In this document: in pieces, positions 40,586 to 49,642 of the stretch
How the letters are laid out: each line of letters starts with the position of its first letter
Numbering within the stretch: the stretch's first letter is position 1
Assembly (NCBI GenBank): GCA_002412795.1
Contig: DHVS01000005.1
Span: forward strand, 15,669-79,668
Source: a bacterium UBP2_UBA5202
GTDB taxonomy: Bacteria > Edwardsbacteria > AC1 > EtOH8
Direction: 5' to 3'
Length of the DNA stretch: 64,000 nt
Program-made: the position numbers and the translations under genes
The notes under the pieces: model-generated
Told to the model about the DNA's origin: nothing
Seen by the model: the letters and a program-made list of their open reading frames with translations, nothing else
Databases searched by the model: none

Positions 40586-42094
40586 TTACATCGCGAAGAA
40601 ATTCCGGATCTTCTTCAAAATGCTGGCCGAGCTGGCGGCCCGGCGCTCCTCCTCGGAGATGGCCCGGGACTTGGCGATCCGCTCCAGGTTCTCCTTCTGC
40701 CTCTGCTCTATCATCTTGGAAAGCGATTCGGCTATCTTGGGGTTGGCGGTCAGTATCGGGCTGATGTCCTTCTTCTCCACCGCCAGCACCTCCACATCGC
40801 AGACGGCCCGGACCGAGGCGCTGCGCTTTTCCCCGGTCAGCAGCGCCATCTCGCCGAAGAACTTTCCCGTTTCCAGTTCGGCCACCCTGGTCTCGCGGCC
40901 TTCGGGATCGGCCACCAACACCTCCACCTTTCCCTGCTTGATGATATAGAACGACCCGTCCTCGTCGCCCTGATGCACCAGATGCTCACCGGCCGCGAAG
41001 GTCTTGGCCTGGAGGCTGGAGGCCAGTCGTTTGAGGTCCTTTTCGGGGATGGCGGCGAAGAGCGGCACCTGCTTCAGATAATGCCCCGCCTTCTGTTCTT
41101 CCGCCCTGCGAATTTCCTCCGGCTCCCTGACCTTGGCCGGGGTCACCCGGACATCGCTGATGGGATAGGGGAATTCAATTCCGTTTCGCTTGAAATGGTA
41201 CCAGATCCGGCTCATCACGTCGTCCTCGATCTCGTACAGATCGCCGAAATCGTCGATCCAGAACTTAACCAGGTAATTGATGGTGTAATCGTCGTATTCC
41301 TTGAGCCAAACCTTTGGTTTGGGCTCGGCCTTGATGTTCCTGGATTCGCTCAACGCCTCACGGATTACCCTTTTAATGGTGTTGGGTGAGGTGGGATAGG
41401 GCACGCCTATCACCAGCTCCCGGGCATGAATGCTGGTGGGGTAATTATAGTTGATTATCTTGTTCTTGGCGATCTCGGCGTTGGGTATGATCACGAAATC
41501 ATCGGTAAAGGTCTTCAGCCGGGTGGCCCGCCAAGTCATGTTGTCCACCTGCCCCTCCATCCCATTGATGGTTACCCAGTCCCCGATACTGAATGGCCGT
41601 TCCAGGTTCAGGGCGATCCCGGCGAACAGATTTCCCAGCACGTCCTGCATGGCGATGCCCAGGATGAAGGTCAGGGCGGCCGAGGTGGCGAACAGCGGCC
41701 CCAGGTTGACCCCCAGGTTGACCTTGAGAATAATAAAGAACACCAGTAGGGCCAGCATCCAGCGCACGATGTCCCGAAGCAACTGCGGCACCTGGGCCTT
41801 TTTGTTACCGGCCAATAGCAAATCAAAGCCCAAAAAATCTATGATCTTTATGGCCAGGTAAAAACCCAAAAAGGCACCTATGGAAAGCACCAGGGTGTTG
41901 GCCTGAGGTTTTAGAGATATCTGCCCCCAATGTAAAAAAAGCCGGAAGATCAGGTATAGTACGCTGATGTTCAGTAACAGGCCCAGGCTTTTGAAGAATT
42001 TCCAGCGGCTCAAGCCCCTCAGAAACAGCCAGAAAACTGCCAAGGCCAGGAACAGCCCCAAGCCCAAAAAAATTAAATTGGTCGTTATCTGCAT
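40586..42094 (-). CDS. MscS-family mechanosensitive channel with cyclic-nucleotide-binding domain
   Basis: A 502-aa membrane protein. ATG 42094 is preferred over the frame start at 42190, because AAGGAG lies before it and hydrophobic helices start right away. There are about five helices in residues 1-170; the pore helix and MscS beta domain are in 170-340 (LGIAMQDVLGNLFAGIAL and GDWVTINGMEGQVD). The C-terminal 340-470 is a cNMP-binding domain with the cassette FFGEMALLTGEKRSASVRA. The last ~30 residues are charged. Channels of this type open on membrane tension or are gated by cyclic nucleotides. It ends close to tgt, with which no functional link is evident. Confidence 0.88.
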   Translation of the reverse strand: MQITTNLIFLGLGLFLALAVFWLFLRGLSRWKFFKSLGLLLNISVLYLIFRLFLHWGQISLKPQANTLVLSIGAFLGFYLAIKIIDFLGFDLLLAGNKKAQVPQLLRDIVRWMLALLVFFIILKVNLGVNLGPLFATSAALTFILGIAMQDVLGNLFAGIALNLERPFSIGDWVTINGMEGQVDNMTWRATRLKTFTDDFVIIPNAEIAKNKIINYNYPTSIHARELVIGVPYPTSPNTIKRVIREALSESRNIKAEPKPKVWLKEYDDYTINYLVKFWIDDFGDLYEIEDDVMSRIWYHFKRNGIEFPYPISDVRVTPAKVREPEEIRRAEEQKAGHYLKQVPLFAAIPEKDLKRLASSLQAKTFAAGEHLVHQGDEDGSFYIIKQGKVEVLVADPEGRETRVAELETGKFFGEMALLTGEKRSASVRAVCDVEVLAVEKKDISPILTANPKIAESLSKMIEQRQKENLERIAKSRAISEEERRAASSASILKKIRNFFAM

Positions 42095-42145
42095 TGGATA
42101 CTCCTTGTATTCAAGATGAGTGTCAAGAATAATTTGCTTGAAGTT

Positions 42146-42235
42146 TAACCTCTCCCTCTTCCCTCCCCTCGAGAGCCTGCCCCGAGACACTCTTTTATGG
42201 TGGCTATGAGGGGGGAGGGATTAAGGGTGGGGTTA
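42146..42235. repeat. C/T-rich imperfect inverted repeat
   Basis: A CT-rich arm (TAACCTCTCCCTCTTCCCTC and following, ending 42170) faces a G/A-rich near-complement (42208-42235) across a ~37-bp loop. It fills the gap between the MscS-like gene and the DUF5683 gene. It resembles the element at 4195-4243 and may be a miniature inverted-repeat element. Confidence 0.45.
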
Positions 42236-42237
42236 CC

Positions 42238-42669
42238 TTAAAACCGTCCCGCCAGGGCCAGCTTGTTCCGGTCGATCACAAATGTGACCCGCGGTTCGGC
42301 GTTTTGGTCGAACTTGTAGAGATGGGCGCTGACATAGGCGTCGGCCAGCGATCCCAGCCAGACCCCTACGGTCCACAGCATGTACTTGCGGCGTTTCTGG
42401 TAATAATAGTCCTCTTCGGCCCAGCTGGAATTGATATAATCCCGGTCATACTTATACCAGTTATATCCCAGATAGCCGAGGGCCCCGGCGAACCCGGCCG
42501 CTTTCAGATAATTCTGGGTATACAGCTGGCCGCCCCCGGGGATCACGGCTGAAAATGAAACCGCCAGAAAAGCAGACCGGTGGGGCTTTTTGAAGGTAGT
42601 ATCCTGCTGGGCCACCGCTGGAGTAAGGAACAGCAGCCACAGGGGAATTATCAGAAATATTTTTTTCAT
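42238..42669 (-). CDS. DUF5683-type exported or membrane protein
   Basis: A 143-aa protein with an N-terminal signal peptide (MKKIFLIIPLWLLFLTPAVAQ) and the family signature SAFLAVSFSAVIPGGGQLYTQNYLKAAGF, in which the PGxGQxY turn is diagnostic. A second hydrophobic segment (YMLWTVGVWLGSLADAYV) follows. The family is common in Bacteroidota and related candidate phyla and has no known function. The stop-start overlap with the upstream PP-loop gene is 4 bp (ATGA). Confidence 0.75.
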   Translation of the reverse strand: MKKIFLIIPLWLLFLTPAVAQQDTTFKKPHRSAFLAVSFSAVIPGGGQLYTQNYLKAAGFAGALGYLGYNWYKYDRDYINSSWAEEDYYYQKRRKYMLWTVGVWLGSLADAYVSAHLYKFDQNAEPRVTFVIDRNKLALAGRF

Positions 42670-43640
42670 ATCATGTAACCGTTCACTTCCTGCTCGGCAG
42701 GTTTCATCGTTTCCTGGGTTTTCATCTGGTCTTTGCCGGAGTATATGTTCAGGCTTAGTTTTTCATCTATCTTGACATCGCAGTAGCGGGCCACTATCTG
42801 CAGGGCCAGGGCCAGCCCGGCCTCATCCGGTCGTCCCCGCAGCAGACCCACCGGGCCCTTGATATGGTGATCGGGCCGGATGACCAGATCCCCTTCCCCG
42901 GCCAGTTTCAGCAGAACTTCGTTCTCCGCCTTGTTGCGCCCCACCGCCAGCTTTAGGTCCGGGGCAATTCTGAAATGCCGTCCGGCGGCCAGCAGTTCCA
43001 CGTCCCTCCTTACCAGCCCTTCGTGCTTAAGCAGTTCTTTCAGCCGGGTGGAATAGTTGGGCTCGGTCAGCAGGCAGCCCCCGGCCGGCTGGGGATAATC
43101 CTTGATCCCGAATTTTTTGGCCAGTTCCTCCTGCCGTTTGCGGCCCCGCCCGGAAAAGTCGTAGAGCTTTTCCCGGTCCACCCAGCCCTCCCGCTCCGGC
43201 TTGGAGGGCGCCAGCAGTTTGGCCGACAGCGGACGCAGGATCAGATCCCGGTCGGCGGACAATTTAAGCACCGCATTCAACCCTCCCTTGGTCTGGGACA
43301 TGGGCCGCTCGCCCAGCACTTCACCGGTGATCAGGAACGAGGCCTCGTGTTTCTCCAGCAGGCCGTGGGCAGTCCTCAGCATCATCCCGTGACAGTCTAT
43401 GCAGGGGTTCATGTTCCCGCCGAAACCGTAGCGGGGGTTCTTCATCATCTCAAAATAATCGCCGGTGAAATCATGCTCTATCAGTTTGATGCCCAGCTGC
43501 CCGGCGGCCTTGCGGGCCGGCTCCGGTCCGAAGAACGGCGTGACGAAGCAGAGGCCGATGACCTCGATGCCCTGTTCCATGACGGTCCTGGCGGCCAGGA
43601 TGCTGTCCAGGCCCCCGGAGAGGAGGGACAGGGCCTTCAA
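42666..43640 (-). CDS. PP-loop ATPase, MnmA/ThiI-like tRNA thiolation family
   Basis: A 324-aa protein with the N-terminal PP-loop ALSLLSGGLDSILAARTVM, which adenylates its substrate. Conserved cysteines occur in NPCIDCHGMML and in PAGGCLLTEP, in the positions of catalytic Cys residues in thiouridylases. Residues 190-290 look like an NFACT-R-like RNA-binding domain (KLAVGRNKAENEVLLKLA). The family is often annotated as tRNA 2-thiouridylase-like, but this is not the true MnmA: the length and the C-terminal domain differ. Substrate tRNA unknown. It sits between a DUF5683 gene (4-bp overlap) and a lipid kinase gene. Confidence 0.75.
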   Translation of the reverse strand: MKALSLLSGGLDSILAARTVMEQGIEVIGLCFVTPFFGPEPARKAAGQLGIKLIEHDFTGDYFEMMKNPRYGFGGNMNPCIDCHGMMLRTAHGLLEKHEASFLITGEVLGERPMSQTKGGLNAVLKLSADRDLILRPLSAKLLAPSKPEREGWVDREKLYDFSGRGRKRQEELAKKFGIKDYPQPAGGCLLTEPNYSTRLKELLKHEGLVRRDVELLAAGRHFRIAPDLKLAVGRNKAENEVLLKLAGEGDLVIRPDHHIKGPVGLLRGRPDEAGLALALQIVARYCDVKIDEKLSLNIYSGKDQMKTQETMKPAEQEVNGYMI

Positions 43641-43704
43641 CGTATTCTCCTCTGTATACTGGAGACCGAATACTGAATACTGAATACTTTGTATTTATGA
43701 TTCA

Positions 43705-44640
43705 TCATGAAAAACTCTTCAACCTCTCACCGGCGTCGTCCTTGCCCGCTATGCACTGCAGGGCCCTGGGGACGATGGAGATGTCGAAGCGGTGCACGTA
43801 GGGCCACAGCTCGCCGTCCACCTGGGCCGACATGGGGATTTCCGACTCCACCGTGACCCTGGTCAGTTTGCCCATTGTCACCTGGCGGATCTCGGTATGC
43901 TTTCCCTTGAAGGTCTTTGGTACGTGCAGGAAGAATTCCAGCCAAGTCAGCTTGTGGATCAGGCAGAGGTCCAGCAGGCCGTCGTCAACTTTGGCCCCGG
44001 GGTTCAGATAGTACCCGCCGCCCACGCTCTTGCCGTTGGTGATCTCGGCCACCAGAGTCTGGTGCCATATCTTGCCCTGCCCGAAGTCGAAGGACATCCG
44101 CTGGCCCCTGTAACGCAGCAGGGCCTTGAAGGTGGCATAGAGATACAGCTTCAGGTCGCGCAGGCCCTTGATCTTCTGCTTTTCTATGATCACCTCGCCG
44201 TCCAACCCTATGCCCACGCAGTTAAAGAAGTACCGTTCCAGCTTCTGCCCCCCGGGCAGCGGCGAGCCGACAATCCCGGCATCCACCATCATGGTCTGCC
44301 GGTCGCGGATGGCCTCCACCGCCTGGGGGATGGAACGTCCGATCTTAAGCGACTTGGCAAAATCGTCTCCCGAGCCCAGGGGAACCATGCCGAACACCGC
44401 CTGGCTGCCCACCAAAGCTCCGGCCACTTCTCCGGCCAGTCCGTCGCCTCCGGCCGCCACGATGACCTGGAAGCCGCGCTCGATGGCCTCCTTGGCCAGC
44501 CGGGCCCCGTCGCCCTCGTGGTCGGTAAAGGCCAGTTCAAAGTTCAACCCATAGGCCGTGAACAGCGACTTTACCTGCTCGGCATGCCCGGCGGCCTCTC
44601 CGCCGTGGGCCTTGGGGTTCAAAATAACTTTTATGCGCAT
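43705..44640 (-). CDS. YegS/DgkB-type diacylglycerol or lipid kinase
   Basis: A 311-aa soluble or peripheral lipid kinase. It has ILNPKAHGGEA (nucleotide loop), VIVAAGGDGLAGEVAGALVG (GGDG motif), and FGMVPLGSGDDFAKSL (GTGNDFA equivalent, here GSGDDFA). The C-terminal half has DGLLDLCLI and the VDGELWPY turn. The family phosphorylates diacylglycerol or related lipids, helping phospholipid recycling. The change from GTGND to GSGDD is within family variation. Confidence 0.9.
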   Translation of the reverse strand: MRIKVILNPKAHGGEAAGHAEQVKSLFTAYGLNFELAFTDHEGDGARLAKEAIERGFQVIVAAGGDGLAGEVAGALVGSQAVFGMVPLGSGDDFAKSLKIGRSIPQAVEAIRDRQTMMVDAGIVGSPLPGGQKLERYFFNCVGIGLDGEVIIEKQKIKGLRDLKLYLYATFKALLRYRGQRMSFDFGQGKIWHQTLVAEITNGKSVGGGYYLNPGAKVDDGLLDLCLIHKLTWLEFFLHVPKTFKGKHTEIRQVTMGKLTRVTVESEIPMSAQVDGELWPYVHRFDISIVPRALQCIAGKDDAGERLKSFS

Positions 44641-44671
44641 CTTATTGCTCGTGAATATTGGAGTTGGAATT

Positions 44672-45101
44672 TTGAATATTGAATTTGTTTTAAGACTGCG
44701 GAACTTTCATCAAAATGCTTTTTCTGATGCTGGACATATAACCATCCAACATCTTGCTGACGATATCAAGATCGTCACTCAATTTATCGCTGTTGCCGTA
44801 ACCCAGATCCGCCGCCAGGATCAGATAATACCGGACTTCTTCCAATGACCCCTGGGAAATGTTCATATACCGTACTTTATCCGGCTTGCTTTTCTTCTTG
44901 AAACCTTCTGCAATGTTGGCCGGGACTGAAATTGCCGCCCGTCGCAGTTGCGGTATCAGACAGTACATTTCTTTTCCGGGGAAGTTATCAGAATATCGGT
45001 ATACAGCTAATACCAATTGGTGCGCCTTTTGCCAGACTATCAGGTCTCTGAAAGATTTTGCCGGTTCCATCATCACACACTCCTCTCAATTCAATATTCA
45101 A
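44672..45101. mobile_element. Four-helix-bundle gene flanked by exact 14-bp inverted repeats
   Basis: TTGAATATTGAATT (44672-44685) and its exact complement (45088-45101) flank the gene 44690-45076 closely, 4 bp from its stop and 11 bp from its start. Beyond each side are further degenerate GAATATTGAA-like copies. Intervening-sequence proteins of the S23 type are sometimes mobile, so this could be a small mobile cassette. The repeat is low-complexity and may instead be intergenic repeat text. Confidence 0.35.
44690..45076 (-). CDS. Four-helix bundle protein, S23/IVS family
   Basis: A 128-aa helical protein with the family signature: FRDLIVWQKAHQLVLAVYR, LIPQLRRAAISVPANIAEG and QGSLEEVRYYLILAADLGY. 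Relatives are encoded inside insertions of the 23S rRNA gene in some bacteria, but most are free-standing and of unknown function. They form pentamers of helical bundles. The gene is bordered by AT-rich repeats (see the element 44672-45101) and lies between the lipid kinase and ridA genes. It is the second of two MM starts; either is possible. Confidence 0.88.
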   Translation of the reverse strand: MMMEPAKSFRDLIVWQKAHQLVLAVYRYSDNFPGKEMYCLIPQLRRAAISVPANIAEGFKKKSKPDKVRYMNISQGSLEEVRYYLILAADLGYGNSDKLSDDLDIVSKMLDGYMSSIRKSILMKVPQS

Positions 45102-45139
45102 TCTTCTGTATTCAATCTTCAGTATTCAATATTCAGTGG

Positions 45140-45520
45140 TCAGATCTCTGCTATCGCCTCAATCTCTATCTTCGCATCCTTGGGCAGTTTTGCCACCTGG
45201 AAGGCCGAGCGGGCCGGGGGCGCCTGCTGGAAGTACTCGCCGTATGCCTCGTTCATGGCGGCAAAGTCGTTCATGTCGGCCAGGAAGACCGTGCACTTGA
45301 TGACCTTCTTCATGTTTGAGCCGCCGGCCTCCAGCACTGCCTTAAGGTTCTCCATCACCTGTTTGGTCTGGGCCTTGATGTCGCCTTCTACCAATTGGCC
45401 GGTCTTGGGATCCAGCGGGATCTGGCCGGAGGTGAAGACCAGCTTGTTGTCGTACTGCACGCCCTGGGAATAGGGCCCGATGGCGCCCGGGGCTTTTTCT
45501 GTTTTGATGATCTGACGCAT
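45140..45520 (-). CDS. ridA: RidA family 2-iminobutanoate/2-iminopropanoate deaminase
   Basis: A 126-aa trimeric enzyme that hydrolyses reactive enamines and imines made by PLP enzymes. It has APGAIGPYSQGVQ, FTSGQIPLDPKTG, and the C-terminal PARSAFQVAKLPKDAKIEIEAIA, which includes the active-site Arg (R in PARSAF). The length is typical. It lies 11 bp after the restriction-modification gene, with an AT-rich repeat tract downstream. Confidence 0.93.
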   Translation of the reverse strand: MRQIIKTEKAPGAIGPYSQGVQYDNKLVFTSGQIPLDPKTGQLVEGDIKAQTKQVMENLKAVLEAGGSNMKKVIKCTVFLADMNDFAAMNEAYGEYFQQAPPARSAFQVAKLPKDAKIEIEAIAEI

Positions 45521-45531
45521 GGCATTTCTCC

Positions 45532-48500
45532 TTATATCGTTTTGTTTTCTATTTTATCGTAAAGTTTGTCTATCTCTTTTTGGACAACTACCGTTTCGTG
45601 CAATGAGGTGGCTATTTTGCAATAGGTTTGGATTTCCTCTAATGACAATATCCTGCCCTTCCTGTCCTTTAGCCATTTATGACAGACCTGATAACCGCCT
45701 ATTTGATATTCGTATATATTTTGTGAAAGGCCGGAGAAATATTGGGTTTCGTTAATATATAACTTTGATTTCTCATAGACCAATTTGCCAACCCGGTTGT
45801 CGCCTTTCCCTTCAAATTTTACGATGGGCTTATTAAGGGTTTTGGACTTAAGCAAATGCAGTTCCGTTAACTGTTCGCCAAGTTCGGAAAGTTTTACAAA
45901 CAGCTTGTAATCAGCAGTAAACGGCACTCGGGGGAAATCGCTTTTTAGGAATTCGGCATATTTAGCCCGGTAAATATTGGAAAACAGCACGGCATAAATA
46001 TAATTGAATATTTGTTCCGGTTTGAGCGCTTTTCCGTAGGCTTTGGCAAGTTTTGCCACAAACTCCGACGCTAAATTGGTTTTCTTTGCATTATATTCAG
46101 CGCTGGATTCAAAAAGCATCATTACATTATGGCTTGTTTTTTTCAAATTACTATTACCGGTATAGAGATATAGTGGGAAAAGCAAACCACCACCCCTACG
46201 GAATAAATTTATATCAACTATCTTATCAGATACATAGGCAATATCCCATATTTCTGAACCAATTGCAGCCCATTGCCGACCGACACAAATACTGATATTA
46301 TCCTTCAACATGTGTTGCATAACTTCATAACGTGGCCAATCAACCATTGTGCCTGTGTAATATATTTTTCGTTTGTCAAAAGGCCGGTACTGAATATCGG
46401 TATAATAGCTGTCCATATTTTCATCTTTTGCCAATACCTGCCGTTGTTCTTTTAGCTTCCACCCCCTTGTATCCTTCAATTTAAAAGCAGCAATGATTTC
46501 ATCATTGGTCATACCTTTAGTATTGGCAAACATATCTATTCTTCGCTTTAAAGCTGCCTTTTCAAAATCAACCACAAATTCATCTCTGGACGTTTGCACG
46601 CCAGTAACTGATAACTTAAAAATATCAGTAATTTTGGTCCACCCCGTGAATAGTTTGTTTAATTCATCGTTTGTTGGAACAAACATGTAAAATGGTTTGT
46701 CCGGAATCAACTTTGACCATTTCGTTTTCGCAATCTCATGTTTATCAAGCCAATTATATTTTTCTTTGCGTAACCCATATCTTTCGGCATGAAAGACTTT
46801 GTTTCTCTCGTTTGCCTTGTGCTTTACCATGAGCACAATAGTCACGCCTTGCATGATGTCAAAAACATTCTTGTCGTCAGAGCCATCGGGGCATTTTTCC
46901 TTTTTAAGCGCATTGCCATGCAAATCAAGAACACGTATTTCGTCAAAAGTTTTCATTAGCGATTGGCGCATTCCCCTAAATGTGGGATTGTCCAAATACC
47001 CATGGTTTGTAATCATACCAACCACGCCATGCCCGGCTTGATCTATTTTCCATTGCGCAAAACGAATAAATTTTACATAATCATCCTGCAACCAATGTTT
47101 ACGCTCGCCAAAATGCTCTCCGTCAACATATTTGTAGTCTTCTATAAGTTGGGTTATCCATTCGCCTTTATTGGTAGAAATGCCGGAATACGGCGGATTG
47201 CCCATAATAACCAAAATCTTTTCCTGCCGTTTAACATGATTGGCTTCCTTTGACTCTTTGGACAGCTCTGCCATAAACGGGATATTGGTCTGCTTGAATT
47301 CATCCATTTCAAGGGTATTGGTCAAATACAACTTAAATCGGTCGTCATCGCGCAGCTTATAGCCCAATTCCTCCAACAGAAAACCCATTTTTAAATGTCC
47401 CACCGCATAAGGGGCCATCATCAGTTCAAAAGCGTAGAAGTTTTTCAGGATATGCTCTTTGATGAATTTATCCTTGCTGCCCTTGCCATATTTGCCCACA
47501 AACTCGTTGACCGCCAGCTTGGCAGCTTCGGCCAAAAAGGTCAGCGTCCCGGCGGCCGGGTCAAGCACCGTTACATCTGGCGAGGCCAAGCCGTCGGCCT
47601 TGTTAAATTCATCTTTTAGGATCTGGTGCAAAGAACGGACGATATAACCAACCACCGGCTCCGGCGTATAGTAAACGCCGCGCTTTTCACGCAAGGATGG
47701 ATCGTATTCGCTTAGGAATGTTTCGTAAAAGTGGACAATCGGGTCTTTCCCCTTGCCCTGTTCATAGTACTCATGCAATAGTTTATTGACATCGGCGGCA
47801 TTTAAAACTGCTGCGATGTCGTCCACCGCCCATTCCAGGGGCTTTGGTATATCGCTGGAAGAGATAAACTGAAACACCGAACGCAAAATGCCGATGGTTC
47901 GGGGAATATATTTAAAGGCCAGCTCGCGGTTGAATTGCCCCGGACACCTGGTTCGGGCGGCAAACAGTCCATAGGTCAGGGTTTGCGAATACAGATCTGC
48001 GAATTCCTCTTTAGTAAGGCCAGCTATCAAGGATTGTTGGAAGGCTTCATAAAAGCCCAATATATTTCCTGCCTTGGCACTGTCTTCTTCCTTTAATTCC
48101 TCGGTAATTACTTCGTCCCTTAAAAATCTTGTCCTTTTAGCCAATTCCAATGCTAACGTTTTTGCAGTATATGTTTTTGGCAGGCTAAAGGCAAAATATT
48201 TCTCCAGCAATTTATAAAAGGCTTCTTCATGTTCCACTGCGGGCACGGCTTTAAGTTTATTCAGGATGAACGGCCTCGCAATCTGTACTGTGTCTATGCA
48301 TTCTCCATTGCGGTAAAGCCGGAATTCCAGGAAGTTGGTTAAGATCAGGTTGGGGAAGGTATGCCGGTATCTTTTTAATTGCTCAGTTGTTTCAATTACG
48401 TCTAAATTGTCCTTGGTTGGTTCTTTAGCCTCAATGTAGCCAATGATATCGTGCTGGCCGTCCCAAATCCGGAAATCAGGGTTTCCGGCATCGGTCTTTT

Positions 48501-48648
48501 TGGGCAAAGTAGTAACATGAATATTTTTCAGCTTTTTATCAACAGCATACGCATTGAACAAGCGTTCCAGCGAAGAATAATAGCTTTCCTCGCGGGCATC
48601 GCCTGCCTGCGCCGCATCATAAAGAGATTTTAAGTAGGTTTTAAGCAT
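45532..48648 (-). CDS. Single-chain type IIG-like restriction-modification enzyme
   Basis: A 1038-aa fused nuclease-methyltransferase. The N-terminal nuclease fold has GNPDFRIWDG and GYIEAKEP, giving D58, E73 and K75 of a PD-(D/E)xK site. The central N6-adenine methyltransferase has VYYTPEPVVGYIVRSL, the SAM motif VLDPAAGTLTFL (D363), and the catalytic NPPY at 484-487. The C-terminal third should be the target recognition domain. No helicase domain is visible, so it resembles the type IIG/IIL class, not full-length type ISP. It is AT-rich relative to its surroundings and begins an AT-rich island with the gene at 48703, suggesting acquisition by transfer. A separate specificity subunit was not found. 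Confidence 0.88.
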   Translation of the reverse strand: MLKTYLKSLYDAAQAGDAREESYYSSLERLFNAYAVDKKLKNIHVTTLPKKTDAGNPDFRIWDGQHDIIGYIEAKEPTKDNLDVIETTEQLKRYRHTFPNLILTNFLEFRLYRNGECIDTVQIARPFILNKLKAVPAVEHEEAFYKLLEKYFAFSLPKTYTAKTLALELAKRTRFLRDEVITEELKEEDSAKAGNILGFYEAFQQSLIAGLTKEEFADLYSQTLTYGLFAARTRCPGQFNRELAFKYIPRTIGILRSVFQFISSSDIPKPLEWAVDDIAAVLNAADVNKLLHEYYEQGKGKDPIVHFYETFLSEYDPSLREKRGVYYTPEPVVGYIVRSLHQILKDEFNKADGLASPDVTVLDPAAGTLTFLAEAAKLAVNEFVGKYGKGSKDKFIKEHILKNFYAFELMMAPYAVGHLKMGFLLEELGYKLRDDDRFKLYLTNTLEMDEFKQTNIPFMAELSKESKEANHVKRQEKILVIMGNPPYSGISTNKGEWITQLIEDYKYVDGEHFGERKHWLQDDYVKFIRFAQWKIDQAGHGVVGMITNHGYLDNPTFRGMRQSLMKTFDEIRVLDLHGNALKKEKCPDGSDDKNVFDIMQGVTIVLMVKHKANERNKVFHAERYGLRKEKYNWLDKHEIAKTKWSKLIPDKPFYMFVPTNDELNKLFTGWTKITDIFKLSVTGVQTSRDEFVVDFEKAALKRRIDMFANTKGMTNDEIIAAFKLKDTRGWKLKEQRQVLAKDENMDSYYTDIQYRPFDKRKIYYTGTMVDWPRYEVMQHMLKDNISICVGRQWAAIGSEIWDIAYVSDKIVDINLFRRGGGLLFPLYLYTGNSNLKKTSHNVMMLFESSAEYNAKKTNLASEFVAKLAKAYGKALKPEQIFNYIYAVLFSNIYRAKYAEFLKSDFPRVPFTADYKLFVKLSELGEQLTELHLLKSKTLNKPIVKFEGKGDNRVGKLVYEKSKLYINETQYFSGLSQNIYEYQIGGYQVCHKWLKDRKGRILSLEEIQTYCKIATSLHETVVVQKEIDKLYDKIENKTI

Positions 48649-48702
48649 GGCTACACAACAATTATTTTCTATTGTTTAGTGGTTTTATTAGTAAGTAATA
48701 AT

Positions 48703-49620
48703 TTATCCTTCTGATAGATTGTATATATACCAGGCTTCCCCTTTTCCCAGTTTTTTTGAGTTAAGTTGCACATGTATCAATGCTGGGCTTTCATTTAACG
48801 GAACCGGTTTTTCTGTGGCAGCAGCTATAATATAAGCCGGATAAAATATACCCTTGGTTTTTCCCTTGAAAAATACTTTATGTGGTGTGAACTTGAGTAT
48901 TTTTGCTTTTTGCCCGTTGATGCTTATTTTCAGATCCTTTTTATTTATCAGTGAAGGTATCGGTGCATCCACAACAGCCGGAAGAAAAAATATATTCCAG
49001 ATATTGTCAAAATGCCAAGCCTTTAATTCATAGAATTCAAATCTCCCGCCTATTACCGGATCAATGGTCACGTTATTTTTTAACTCCTGGGCCATTATCC
49101 AGCATTCCAGCGTGGATTTTCCGTAGCTTAAATCGTTGATAAATACCCTTACCCTTTTTTCTTTCGGAAGGTATATCCGATATTTCCCCTTTTTGTCCGA
49201 ACGGACGACTATTTTGTGTTCCGAATGGGTGTTTAAGCCAAACCAAATATACGCCTGGCGGGGCTTTTTGTTGTAATCGCAGATTAGACCTTTAATGGAA
49301 TGAAATCCTATATCTTGAGTATAAATATCATTATAGCCTCGGCCATTAACAACAACTTTGGCTTTTGAAATCAAAGGATCCGCCAGCCGTCTGTCTAACA
49401 AATATATTATTTGATACGGCTCGGATATATTTATTTTTTTAGTCAGGCATAACGGACTTTGCAAAGCTACATTATATTCGCCTTTGGGATAGTTAAATAG
49501 TTCCACGGCAATAAACGGGTCATTGATCATACCAAAACGCCTGCCATGCGGGTCAACCAATGTTTCCCCGCGTAACCCTGGATTGGGATTCAAAAATATT
49601 TTTACAGATCTCTTTGTCAT
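48703..49620 (-). CDS. Hypothetical protein with carboxypeptidase-regulatory-like domain
   Basis: A 305-aa AT-rich protein with no signal peptide or membrane helix. Residues about 105-175 (IKGLICDYNKKPRQAYIWFG onward, then KKGKYRIYLPKEKRVRVFI) resemble a carboxypeptidase-regulatory-like beta sandwich. The rest is beta-rich and unlike any family I know. It lies 54 bp upstream of the restriction-modification gene in the same direction and shares its AT-rich composition, so it may have come with it. The N-terminus (VKIFLNPNPGLRGETLVDPHG) has PNP and DPHG turns and no known motif. Confidence 0.5.
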   Translation of the reverse strand: MTKRSVKIFLNPNPGLRGETLVDPHGRRFGMINDPFIAVELFNYPKGEYNVALQSPLCLTKKINISEPYQIIYLLDRRLADPLISKAKVVVNGRGYNDIYTQDIGFHSIKGLICDYNKKPRQAYIWFGLNTHSEHKIVVRSDKKGKYRIYLPKEKRVRVFINDLSYGKSTLECWIMAQELKNNVTIDPVIGGRFEFYELKAWHFDNIWNIFFLPAVVDAPIPSLINKKDLKISINGQKAKILKFTPHKVFFKGKTKGIFYPAYIIAAATEKPVPLNESPALIHVQLNSKKLGKGEAWYIYNLSEG

Positions 49621-49642
49621 TTTGATCGAATCGTAATAACAA

